A stretch of 64,000 nt of DNA, from NCBI GenBank assembly GCA_046482855.1, contig JAWOEH010000061.1:1-64000 (forward strand). The letters are read 5' to 3'. A model generated the notes under the pieces. The model saw only the letters and a list, made by a program, of their open reading frames with translations, did no database searches and had not been told where the DNA came from. Each line of letters begins with the position of its first letter. The first letter of the stretch is position 1. The stretch is from CAYVSF01 sp046482855. Its GTDB lineage: Bacteria > Bacteroidota > Bacteroidia > Bacteroidales > UBA12077. The translations under genes and the position numbers were made by a program. Shown piece after piece: positions 7,964 through 16,962 of this stretch.

Positions 7964-9607
7964 ATGGCAGCAAAAGAATTAAAATTTGATATTGAAGCCC
8001 GCGATTATCTTAAAAGCGGAATTGACAAGCTGGCTAGCGCTGTAAAAGTAACATTAGGCCCAAAAGGTCGGAATGTGGCCATCGAAAAAAAGTTTGGCCC
8101 TCCACAAGTAACTAAAGACGGAGTTACTGTAGCCAAAGAGATTGAATTGACTGATAAATTCGAGAATGTGGGTGCCCAAATGGTGAAAGAGGTGGCCTCA
8201 AAAACCAACGATGACGCTGGTGATGGCACTACCACAGCCACTGTGTTGGCTCAGTCAATTGTGACTGTTGGGCTTAAGAACGTTACTGCAGGTGCAAATC
8301 CTATGGATCTGAAACGCGGTATCGACAAGGCAGTAGCCGCTGTTATTGGCAACTTGAAAGAGCAATCACACAAAATTGGTGAGTCCAACGAAAAAATTGA
8401 GCAGGTAGCTAAAATTTCTGCCAATAATGATGCAGAAATTGGCCGCCTTATTGCTGAGGCCATGGGTAAAGTGAAACAAGAGGGTGTTATCACTGTTGAG
8501 GAGGCCAAAGGCACCGAAACTACTGTTGAAGTAGTGGAAGGTATGCAGTTTGATCGTGGTTATATTTCTCCTTACTTTGTTACCGATACTGAAAAGATGG
8601 AAGCCGTGTTGGAGAATCCATACATCTTGTTGTCCGACAAGAAGATCTCCACCATGAAAGATCTTATGCCTATCCTCGAGGCTACTGCTCAAAATGGTCG
8701 TCCGTTGATGATTATTTCTGAAGATGTGGAAGGGGAAGCATTGGCAACTCTGGTTGTAAACAAGATTCGCGGCTCGCTGAAGGTAGCGGCTGTTAAGGCA
8801 CCTGGTTTTGGCGACCGACGAAAAGAGATGTTGGAAGATATCGCTATCCTGACAGGAGGTACCGTAATTACAGAAGATAAAGGACTAAATCTTGAAGGTG
8901 CTACACTCGAGATGCTTGGTACTTGCGAGAAGATCAGCATCGATAAGGAAAATACAACTATCGTGAACGGTAACGGCGATAAGAGTAATATCGAAGCGCG
9001 TGTGAAGCAGATTAAAGCACAAATGGAAGCTTCTACTTCCGATTACGACAAAGAAAAACTGCAAGAGCGATTGGCTAAATTAGCCGGTGGTGTAGCTGTT
9101 CTTTATATCGGTGCTGCCTCCGAAATGGAAATGAAAGAGAAGAAAGACCGTGTAGAGGATGCTTTGAGTGCAACCCGCGCTGCTGTTGAAGAGGGAATTA
9201 TTCCTGGTGGCGGAGTAGGCCTGATTCGTACCCTTGCGGCTATTGAGGCGTTGAAAGGCGATAATGACGACGAAGATACAGGTATCGCTATTATTAAGCG
9301 TGCCATCGAGGAGCCATTGCGTCAGATTGTAGAGAACGCAGGTAAAGAAGGTTCGGTAATCGTACAAAAGGTTAAAGAAGGAAAAGGCGACTTTGGATAC
9401 AATGCTCGCAACGACCAGTACGAGAATCTTATGGAAAGTGGTGTTATCGATCCTACAAAAGTTGCACGTATTGCTATTGAGAACGCTGCATCCATTGCAG
9501 GTATGTTCTTAACTACTGAGTGTGTAATTATTGAAGAGGACGAAGAAATGCCTGCTGCTCCTGCCGGTATGGGCGGCATGGGCGGAGGTATGCCCGGAAT
9601 GATGTAA
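7964..9607 (+). CDS. groEL: Chaperonin GroEL
   Basis: This 60-kDa chaperonin forms a double ring that folds proteins with ATP. The 547-residue protein is full length. It has [11 protein letters not shown] and the ATP-site [10 protein letters not shown] (about residues 86-95, with the catalytic Asp), the apical-domain substrate face, and the late equatorial [12 protein letters not shown]. It ends in the usual flexible Gly-Met tail ([13 protein letters not shown]). Codon use and fold motifs are ordinary, and it is the only GroEL in the window. It forms an operon with groES and is closed by a strong terminator. Confidence 0.98.
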   Translation: MAAKELKFDIEARDYLKSGIDKLASAVKVTLGPKGRNVAIEKKFGPPQVTKDGVTVAKEIELTDKFENVGAQMVKEVASKTNDDAGDGTTTATVLAQSIVTVGLKNVTAGANPMDLKRGIDKAVAAVIGNLKEQSHKIGESNEKIEQVAKISANNDAEIGRLIAEAMGKVKQEGVITVEEAKGTETTVEVVEGMQFDRGYISPYFVTDTEKMEAVLENPYILLSDKKISTMKDLMPILEATAQNGRPLMIISEDVEGEALATLVVNKIRGSLKVAAVKAPGFGDRRKEMLEDIAILTGGTVITEDKGLNLEGATLEMLGTCEKISIDKENTTIVNGNGDKSNIEARVKQIKAQMEASTSDYDKEKLQERLAKLAGGVAVLYIGAASEMEMKEKKDRVEDALSATRAAVEEGIIPGGGVGLIRTLAAIEALKGDNDDEDTGIAIIKRAIEEPLRQIVENAGKEGSVIVQKVKEGKGDFGYNARNDQYENLMESGVIDPTKVARIAIENAASIAGMFLTTECVIIEEDEEMPAAPAGMGGMGGGMPGMM

Positions 9608-9631
9608 GGTTGATTTTACCTCATATTATAG

Positions 9632-9664
9632 GCGGCTATCAAACGATAGCCGCTCTTTTTTTAT
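9632..9664 (+). terminator. Terminator after groEL
   Basis: GCGGCTATC (9632-9640), an AAAC loop and GATAGCCGC (9645-9653) form a perfect nine-pair stem. CTCTTTTTTT follows. Confidence 0.92.
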
Positions 9665-9753
9665 ATTTTTAACATGTTTTCTTGTATTTCCTCTTTTTGC
9701 TGTCATTCCCTTTTAGTAACTTACTTAGGTTATAAATTGATATTTTTACTACC

Positions 9754-10557
9754 ATGAACCGACAATTTTTCTTAACCATTAGTCTTCTCTTGTTGGCAAG
9801 TAATACACTATTTGCCGGATGGGTGATTGTGCAAAAAACCTACGACGCCTCCGAGGGTGCTCAGGGAGAAATCGAAGAAATACTCTACTTTCAGGACGAT
9901 AAGGTGAAGATGATGAGTGAGGATATGGCAACAATTTTCGACCTGAACTCCGGAGAGATGTATTTTATTAACTACCAAACACGTAACTATTGGACAGGTA
10001 CTGCTCAGGAAATGGAAGATCAGGTAAAAGCTGCCATGGATGAAATGATTGAACAACAATTGGCCAATGTGCCCGAAGATAAACGGGAAGAGATGCGGGC
10101 AATGTACAAGCAAATGATGGCAGGGCAAACAGAATCGGATGCACATAGCCGTCCTTCCGATTTGGCTGTTACCATTGAGAAAACCACTGAGAAGAGTGTT
10201 GTAGCCGGATTACCTGTAACGAAATATAGGGTTATAGTGGATGGAAAGCTAACCGAAGAGGTGTGGCTGAATACAGACGCGGGAATACATAATGAGTTTT
10301 CGGTGCAGAAGTTCTATGACTTTATGGCCGGATTTTTAAAGAGTTTTCAGAATCAGGAAACCTATAAGGATCAGGAAGCCTATGTGCAGATGGCAAAACA
10401 AGGCTATCCGTTGAAGATTATCGATCGCGCAGGTGCTTACGAAACCATTACTGAAGTGACTTCTGTTGAGAAGAAAAATCTTTCCAGAAGCGATTTTCTC
10501 CCTCCCAATGACTTCTCCGAGCAAGCATTAACAGATATGCAAACAGGTTTTAATTAA
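9754..10557 (+). CDS. Secreted DUF4412-like protein
   Basis: This 267-residue protein has a signal peptide (NRQFFLTISLLLLASNTLFA). The mature protein begins with beta-strand-rich sequence: GWVIVQKTYDA, then EEILYFQDDKVKMMS, then MYFINYQTRNYW. This layout resembles the DUF4412/LolA-like small periplasmic proteins of Bacteroidota. A Met/Glu-rich helical insertion (about residues 90-130, with many Met in EEMRAMYKQMMAGQ) interrupts the strands. Later strands include VAGLPVTKYRVIVDGKLTEEVWL. It stands alone between two terminators. Function is unknown; a carrier-like or stress-related envelope role is speculation. Confidence 0.65.
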   Translation: MNRQFFLTISLLLLASNTLFAGWVIVQKTYDASEGAQGEIEEILYFQDDKVKMMSEDMATIFDLNSGEMYFINYQTRNYWTGTAQEMEDQVKAAMDEMIEQQLANVPEDKREEMRAMYKQMMAGQTESDAHSRPSDLAVTIEKTTEKSVVAGLPVTKYRVIVDGKLTEEVWLNTDAGIHNEFSVQKFYDFMAGFLKSFQNQETYKDQEAYVQMAKQGYPLKIIDRAGAYETITEVTSVEKKNLSRSDFLPPNDFSEQALTDMQTGFN

Positions 10558-10561
10558 GAAT

Positions 10562-10620
10562 AAAAAGAGGCTTGAAGTTTATTCGTCAGAAATTAACATG
10601 ACAGGTAAGCCTCTTTTTAT
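10562..10620 (+). terminator. Terminator after DUF4412-like gene
   Basis: AAAAAGAGGCTT (10562-10573) pairs perfectly with AAGCCTCTTTTT (10607-10618) across a 33-base loop. The loop is long, but the stem and trailing T run are clear. Confidence 0.75.
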
Positions 10621-10690
10621 TTTTTCTTTCCCGCGATTTTACCCGGGCCTTCTCGCTTTTTGCTCCTTTTTTTTTGCTCCGTTTCTTATT

Positions 10691-11392
10691 CTATCCATTA
10701 GTTCCTGAAATAAAAGCTAATTTGTTATTATCGGGAACCGTGCTTTTTAGGGAGTTTGAAATTATGCCTTTTTTATTGAAGGGGAAAAGATCTTTCCCTT
10801 CGCCTAGCGATAGTATAATTTTTTCACCTGAAGTGGTCTTTCTTAATTCATAATAAACGTGTTTTCGATAAACTATCGCGGTTTATTGGACAATATATAC
10901 CTTCTTGAGTTTCCAACTCAATGAGCTGTTTGGGAAAGGCTTGCCAGTTTTCCAGGTAATTGTCAAGTTTATAGGTCAGACAGCACTTCGACTTTTCGTA
11001 CTGTCCGGCCAGTTTTGGACGTTTGTAGGCAGCTGTTTGAGCTTTGCTGCTTGCGTTGTGATGGTGGTGAAGTCCCTACGCCAGGTGCTGCAACATAGCT
11101 CTCTCCCGCAGCTGCCTGGTCCTCCGGTAAAGCTTACAATGCCGAAATGGCGACCGGGAGAAGCTTCAACGGCTTATTGCTTAGCCTCGCTTTAAAGCGA
11201 GTTCATGAACGTTCTTGTATAAGCTTTACGGGTGTTATTGAACCTTCCCTCCACAGTATGCGATTCCTTTCTGCTATCGGGTAGATCGTCCAGCCAATCA
11301 TGTGTCGTTAATTTTCCATGGATGTTATCATAGTTGGTGACTTCATCATAGAAGATCTTTTTCGATGATGAATTACATCCTGTACAACTCAT
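10691..11392 (-). pseudogene. ricT: Degraded PSP1/RicT-family gene
   Basis: No single frame is open, but four blocks in order match the RicT (PSP1 C-terminal domain) family of Bacteroidota. Block 1, 11392-11195, starts MSCTGCNSS and contains GKLTTHDWLDDLPDS and FNNTRKAY. Block 2 is in the same frame after two stop codons: VEASPGRHFGIVSFTGG (11170-11120). Block 3, in another frame, has KCCLTYKLDNYLE (about 10986-10948). Block 4, in a third frame, includes KIILSLGEGKDLFPFNKKGI (about 10833-10774) and ends at 10691. The spacing from NTRK to VEASPG equals that which I recall for intact proteins. The region is shorter than a full gene, so it also carries deletions. RicT is part of the RicA-RicF-RicT iron-sulfur complex in Bacillus. 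A working copy probably exists elsewhere (inference). Confidence 0.75.
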
Positions 11393-11569
11393 AATTAAAA
11401 TTATTTTTCCTCACAGGGGTAGGGCTAATCTTAATTAAAGGAGGGTGTTGACGGTTTTTTCTGTATGACCGCTTACAATTAGAAATCTTTTTAATGTATA
11501 GTAAAACAGGTTGTAGGTAAGGGATGGGCGCCTTGGAAATAAATTGATGGTAATAAATTGTAACAGAAG

Positions 11570-11601
11570 TTTGGTAGATTGAAAATAATCTTTTATGTTT
11601 G
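11570..11601 (+). promoter_or_regulatory. Near-consensus promoter of the methionine operon
   Basis: TTTG (11570-11573), a spacer of exactly 20 bases and TATGTTTG (11594-11601) match both boxes of the Bacteroidota promoter without a mismatch. Transcription would begin near 11608, so the transcript starts with a hairpin (TTCAAGCCTT at 11610-11619 with AAGGCGTTTGAA at 11630-11641) and runs straight into the SAM riboswitch. From 11400 to 11570 I see no gene. Confidence 0.8.
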
Positions 11602-11640
11602 CCATCAAGTTCAAGCCTTCCTTTTTTTAAAGGCGTTTGA

Positions 11641-11737
11641 ATTATAAAGAAGAGGGGAGAGATTAGGCTCTGTGAACCTCTAGCAACCTGTGTTTGCAAG
11701 GTGCTAAAACCTAATCCGCATAAGCGGTGATTATAAC
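11641..11737 (+). ncRNA. SAM-I (S-box) riboswitch
   Basis: The family core is present in order. P1 is formed by TTATAA near 11643 and TTATAA at 11731-11736. P2 is AGAGG (11651-11655) with CCTCT (11677-11681). Its inner stem AGAG/CTCT carries an ATTAGG loop. The conserved TGAACCTCTAGCAACC follows. P3 is ACCT/AGGT. In the junction GGTGCTAAAACC, CTAA can pair with TTAG of the P2 loop as the pseudoknot. P4 is CCGC-ATAA-GCGG (11716-11726). SAM binding would repress the downstream methionine genes. No strong terminator follows directly, so the expression platform is unclear; it may act on the leader ORF at 11753 or on a distal structure. Confidence 0.92.
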
Positions 11738-11752
11738 TTAAAAACGCATGTT

Positions 11753-11866
11753 ATGTATTACAAAAATTCCTACAACTTATTATTGCTTCAACCTGAAGAA
11801 AACTTCGGAGCGTTATCCTTTTCTTCTTTTGGTAATATGATGTGCCTGCCCATGTATATGCGCTAA
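11753..11866 (+). CDS. Putative Met-rich leader peptide of the methionine operon
   Basis: This 37-codon ORF begins 16 bases after the riboswitch (ATG TAT TAC AAA) and ends TAA at 11864-11866. The C-terminal end is GNMMCLPMYMR: four Met and one Cys among the last nine codons. That is what a ribosome-stalling leader for methionine supply would look like. Its stop codon falls in a short hairpin, GCGC-TAATT-GCGC (11860-11872), followed by TTTATT, which could be a weak attenuator. A second overlapping ORF starts at 11748. There is no recognisable Shine-Dalgarno sequence, which is normal in this phylum. Translation is inferred, not shown. Confidence 0.5.
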   Translation: MYYKNSYNLLLLQPEENFGALSFSSFGNMMCLPMYMR

Positions 11867-11925
11867 TTGCGCTTTATTCGTCCTTAATATCCCATACTAT
11901 TGTTCATTAGTTAAATTGTTGTGGC

Positions 11926-13296
11926 ATGCCATATTATGTATGTAAGTTTGGTGGTTCTAATTTGAAATCTTCATCTGATATTTTGAAGGTTGTTCGGGCA
12001 GTAACTAATTATAGTCCTCCTTTAATCGTTGTTGTGTCTGCATTTTATGGCGTAACGGATAAATTGAGTAGTATTACAAATTGTAAGGAGGGAGCGGCTA
12101 TGTTAAGTGATAGGTACCTTCAGCAGCTCAAGCGTCTTAAATTTGCTGTTGCGCAGGAGCATATTACTGACCCGGTACTTTTTTCGGAGTTTGAGAACCG
12201 GATTGAAGCTCGATTTCGCAAGTTAGAGTACTTGATAACAGGCGCGCGCTATATAGGCGAAACGCCCGCCTTCCTGTATGATGAAATTGTAAGTTATGGC
12301 GAACGTTTTAGTTCCTTGCTGCTCACTTATATATTACGGCAGAAGGGTATCGAAGCACAAGAGGCGTTGCCCGAGGATATTGGGCTGTTAACCGATGGCG
12401 TGTATGGCAATGCTACAGTAAGCGTAAAAGGTAGCCAAAATTCTGTGTCGGATTATTTTGATGAGCCCGGAGTTTATATTGTGCCCGGGTTTTACGGTAT
12501 TTCGGCCTATGGGAAGACAACTTTGCTGGGCCGTGGCGGGAGTGATTATACTGCTTCCGCCCTTGCAGCTTGTGTTGGAGCACAATGCGTCGACCTGTGG
12601 AAAGATGTGGATGGCTTCTGTTCCGCCGATCCCAGTACCGTTGAGGCTGTCGAAGCTATTCCGGAGTTAACCTATGCCGAGGCTGCAGAGTTGGCCTATT
12701 TTGGCTCAAAGATACTGCATCCACGAACCGTTGAACCGTTGCAAAAATGTGCCATTCCCTTGCATATCAGGTATATTCATGGGGATCTTTTGCATTATGC
12801 TACACGTGTATCAAGTGCCTCGGCTGTGGGCCCCTTGAGGATTAAGAGTATTACTTCCTCTAATCAAGTAGGATTAATTGAGTTGCAGGGCAACGGTGTA
12901 GGCATGAAACCCGGGGTACTTGCTAAAGCAACGCAAGCTTTGGAACAACACCGACTAAACATTAAATCGGTATATACTTCTCAAACCTCTATCCACTTAC
13001 TTGTGGATTCAACCGACCTGACAATGGCATTTCAGGTATTGAGTAACCTTCCCTGGACAAGTGTGACAAATATTTCCCAACGGCACGACATTTCTTTAAT
13101 TGCGGCTGTAGGCGAAGGTCTGGCTCACACTTATGGAATTGCCGGGATGCTCTTCGAAGCTGCAGGAAAGGCATGTGTAAACATTCAGTCCATTGTCTTT
13201 GGTGCCAGTAAGGTAGCCGTTTATTTCATCGTTGATAAAAAGGATAAAGATGCTATTGTTAAAGAAATTCACAACACTTTTTTTGTGCCAGCCTGA
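11926..13296 (+). CDS. Aspartate kinase (monofunctional, with ACT domains)
   Basis: The enzyme phosphorylates aspartate with ATP, the first step towards methionine, threonine and lysine. The 456-residue protein begins with the kinase signature VCKFGGSNL (residues 5-13). It contains LLGRGGSDYTASALAA and DLWKDVDGFCSADP of the amino-acid kinase fold and ends in a tandem ACT region (about residues 310-456, including NGVGMKPGVLAKATQAL). It carries no fused homoserine dehydrogenase; that activity is encoded separately three genes downstream. Its place in a SAM-riboswitch operon suggests an aspartokinase devoted to methionine, with the ACT domains possibly binding an end product (inference). It begins 59 bases after the leader ORF. 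Confidence 0.93.
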   Translation: MPYYVCKFGGSNLKSSSDILKVVRAVTNYSPPLIVVVSAFYGVTDKLSSITNCKEGAAMLSDRYLQQLKRLKFAVAQEHITDPVLFSEFENRIEARFRKLEYLITGARYIGETPAFLYDEIVSYGERFSSLLLTYILRQKGIEAQEALPEDIGLLTDGVYGNATVSVKGSQNSVSDYFDEPGVYIVPGFYGISAYGKTTLLGRGGSDYTASALAACVGAQCVDLWKDVDGFCSADPSTVEAVEAIPELTYAEAAELAYFGSKILHPRTVEPLQKCAIPLHIRYIHGDLLHYATRVSSASAVGPLRIKSITSSNQVGLIELQGNGVGMKPGVLAKATQALEQHRLNIKSVYTSQTSIHLLVDSTDLTMAFQVLSNLPWTSVTNISQRHDISLIAAVGEGLAHTYGIAGMLFEAAGKACVNIQSIVFGASKVAVYFIVDKKDKDAIVKEIHNTFFVPA

Positions 13297-13365
13297 TTTG
13301 TTGCTGTTTCATTGTCGACCCAGAGATGTGGGCTTTATGTGAAAGTCAGTGATCTTTCCGCATAA

Positions 13366-14679
<1,314 letters not shown>

Positions 14680-14759
14680 CCGGGTGTGCGAGGGAGGGTT
14701 TGAACTAACCATATGTCCTCTTTATTCCTTCCTCCTTCGCCTCCCTTTTTAATTATATT

Positions 14760-15779
14760 ATGAAGAAGCTGACAATTTCTGAATCGCTTACGCTTGAATG
14801 CGGCAATATCTTGCCCGGGTATGAAATTGCCTATCAAACCTGGGGGCAATTGAATGAACGGGGCGATAATGTAATTTGGGTGGCACATGCACTTACCGCC
14901 AATGCCGATGTGGCCGACTGGTGGCCGGGTATGGTGGGAGAAGGAAAACTTATGGATCCTTCGCAGTATTTTATTGTTTGTGCCAATATTTTAGGTTCTT
15001 GTTATGGAAGCACCGGGCCCTTGTCCAAGAATCCGCAAAATGGAAATGCCTGGTTTCGCACCTTTCCATTAATTACACCTCGCGATATGGTACAAGCCCA
15101 CCAAGATTTGTGCGATTATTTGGGTATTCATACCATTGAGCTGTTAATTGGCGGATCCATTGGTGGTTTTCAGGCGCTTGAGTGGGCTATTCAGGAACCC
15201 GCGCGGATTCGGCATCTGGTGGTGTTGGCTGCCAGTGCTTATACCTCATCGTGGGTAATTGCATTTAATGAGGCTCAGCGTATGGCTATTGAAGCCGATG
15301 CTTCTTTTTTTCAAGATATACCCCGCGGCGGTCTTTCAGGTATGGAAGCAGCGCGTGCTGTGGCCTTGTTAAGCTACCGGAATGGGCCAACCTATAATCA
15401 TTCCCAGCCTTTGATGGAGGAGCAATTGGAAAAACAGCCTGCCTGTTCTTATCAGCGCTATCAAGGGGCAAAACTTGCAAAACGCTTCAATGCCTATTCG
15501 TACCACCTTCTTACGCGGGCCATGGATAGCCATCATGTGGGACGCGGGCGGGGTGGAGTTGAAAAGGCTCTGGAAAAGATAAAAGCAAAAACCCTGGTAA
15601 TGGGAATGGATACGGATTGGATCTTCCCGACTGAGGAGCAAAAGTTTTTGGCCACTTATATTCCAGAGGCGATATATGCAGAGATTCATTCAGCTTATGG
15701 ACATGACGGATTTCTTATCGAAGTCCCCGAGATTTCACAACAGATAAAAAAATTCATCAATAATGGAAAAACGAACTAA
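14760..15779 (+). CDS. metX: Homoserine O-acetyltransferase
   Basis: MetX transfers acetyl from acetyl-CoA to homoserine, making the substrate of MetY. The 339-residue alpha/beta hydrolase has VAHALTANADVADWW, the nucleophile elbow GGSIGGFQALEW (Ser about residue 135), the acidic residue in MGMDTDWIFP, and the His in YGHDGFLIE near the end. All three catalytic positions are present. The gap from metY is 80 bases and can fold (GGGAGG at 14692 with CCTCCC at 14740, followed by TTTTT). This may be a partial terminator or a processing site inside the operon. Its 3' end overlaps hom by 17 bases, which suggests translational coupling. Confidence 0.93.
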   Translation: MKKLTISESLTLECGNILPGYEIAYQTWGQLNERGDNVIWVAHALTANADVADWWPGMVGEGKLMDPSQYFIVCANILGSCYGSTGPLSKNPQNGNAWFRTFPLITPRDMVQAHQDLCDYLGIHTIELLIGGSIGGFQALEWAIQEPARIRHLVVLAASAYTSSWVIAFNEAQRMAIEADASFFQDIPRGGLSGMEAARAVALLSYRNGPTYNHSQPLMEEQLEKQPACSYQRYQGAKLAKRFNAYSYHLLTRAMDSHHVGRGRGGVEKALEKIKAKTLVMGMDTDWIFPTEEQKFLATYIPEAIYAEIHSAYGHDGFLIEVPEISQQIKKFINNGKTN

Positions 15780-16962
15780 ATTAACCATTGGTCTTTTTGG
15801 CTTTGGTGTAGTTGGCGAAGGGTTGTACCATGTTTTGGAAAACAGCAAAACTGTGGATGCAACCGTAAAAAGAATTTGCGTAAAGCAACAAAATAAAAAA
15901 CGGTCGCTATCCGCTGAGTTTTTTACCTATCAGCCTTCCGAAGTGTTGGAGGATGCATCCATTAACCTGGTGGTGGAGCTGATAGATAATGCCGAGGAAG
16001 CTTATGTTCTTGTGAAGCAGGCATTAGAGAAAGGGAAGAGTGTGGTTTCAGGCAATAAGAAGATGTTGGCCTCGCATCTTCCCGAATTAATTGAATTACA
16101 ACAACAAAACAACGTTGCACTTTTATATGATGCTTCCGCTTGCGGAAGTATTCCGGTTATCCGGAATATCGAGGAGTATTATGATAACGATTTGCTGACT
16201 TCTTTAACGGGTATTTTAAACGGATCGTCCAACTACATTCTCTCGCGCATATTCTCCAATGGCGCCGACTATCGTGAAGTACTGCGTGAAGCTCAGGAAC
16301 TGGGTTTTGCCGAAAGCAACCCGGTGTTCGATGTGGAAGGATTCGACTCGTTGTATAAATTGGTAATTCTGGCTTTGCATGCCCTGGGGACCTACGTGCC
16401 ACCCGAAGGGGTCTTTAATTATGGTATCTCTTCCATCAATGATTGTGATGTTAAGTTTGCACGGGAAAAAGGGTTTAAAATAAAGTTGGTAGCGCAACTG
16501 GTAAAGCTTACTGGCGATCGGTTTACGATTTTTGTATTACCGAAATTGGTAACTCCTGAAGAGTATATCTATAATGTGGAAGATGAGTATAATGGTGTTG
16601 TGATTGAAGGGCAGTTCTACGAGAAGCAATTTATGTTTGGTAAGGGGGCAGGTGCGCTGCCTACCGGGTCGGCTGTTTTGAGCGACATTACTGCCTGCAG
16701 TCATCACTACAGGTACGAGTATAAAAAGCAAACCTACTTTCAACCTTTAACTTATACTACCGATGTGGCCATACAGGTGTATCTGCGTTATGAGTCTCTG
16801 GTTGATTTCAGTCACTTTGCCTTTGAGAAGATCACCGAGAAGTATGCAGGTGAGGAGTGTAACTATGTGGTAGGTGAGATCTTGCTGTCGAATCTCTTGA
16901 AAATACGCTCCCTATTGCCTAAATTAAATGTGTTTCTGGCTTTTAAATCAGTAGAGCAATGA
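15763..16962 (+). CDS. hom: Homoserine dehydrogenase (stand-alone)
   Basis: It reduces aspartate semialdehyde to homoserine with NAD(P)H. The 399-residue protein opens with the Rossmann motif [12 protein letters not shown], then SGNKKMLA (catalytic lysine region), [14 protein letters not shown], and [17 protein letters not shown] near residue 305, which matches the C-terminal lid motif of the family. The last 80 residues ([18 protein letters not shown] and beyond) resemble a small regulatory domain but are not a clear ACT match. In many Bacteroidota this activity is fused to aspartokinase as ThrA; here it is separate. It overlaps metX by 17 bases and metH by 4. Confidence 0.9.
   Translation: MEKRTKLTIGLFGFGVVGEGLYHVLENSKTVDATVKRICVKQQNKKRSLSAEFFTYQPSEVLEDASINLVVELIDNAEEAYVLVKQALEKGKSVVSGNKKMLASHLPELIELQQQNNVALLYDASACGSIPVIRNIEEYYDNDLLTSLTGILNGSSNYILSRIFSNGADYREVLREAQELGFAESNPVFDVEGFDSLYKLVILALHALGTYVPPEGVFNYGISSINDCDVKFAREKGFKIKLVAQLVKLTGDRFTIFVLPKLVTPEEYIYNVEDEYNGVVIEGQFYEKQFMFGKGAGALPTGSAVLSDITACSHHYRYEYKKQTYFQPLTYTTDVAIQVYLRYESLVDFSHFAFEKITEKYAGEECNYVVGEILLSNLLKIRSLLPKLNVFLAFKSVEQ

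Noticed and set aside
10905..11195. A 96-codon open frame on the plus strand
   Set aside because: It runs antisense to blocks 2 and 3 of the ricT pseudogene, has no homology that I recognise, and its composition fits a shadow frame.
11373..11699. A 108-codon open frame on the minus strand
   Set aside because: It covers the near-consensus met promoter and part of the SAM riboswitch, both read on the other strand, and its residues look random.
11748..11840. An overlapping short ORF starting at 11748 after the riboswitch
   Set aside because: It has only its start Met, no enrichment in sulfur amino acids, and overlaps the Met-rich ORF at 11753, which is the better leader candidate.
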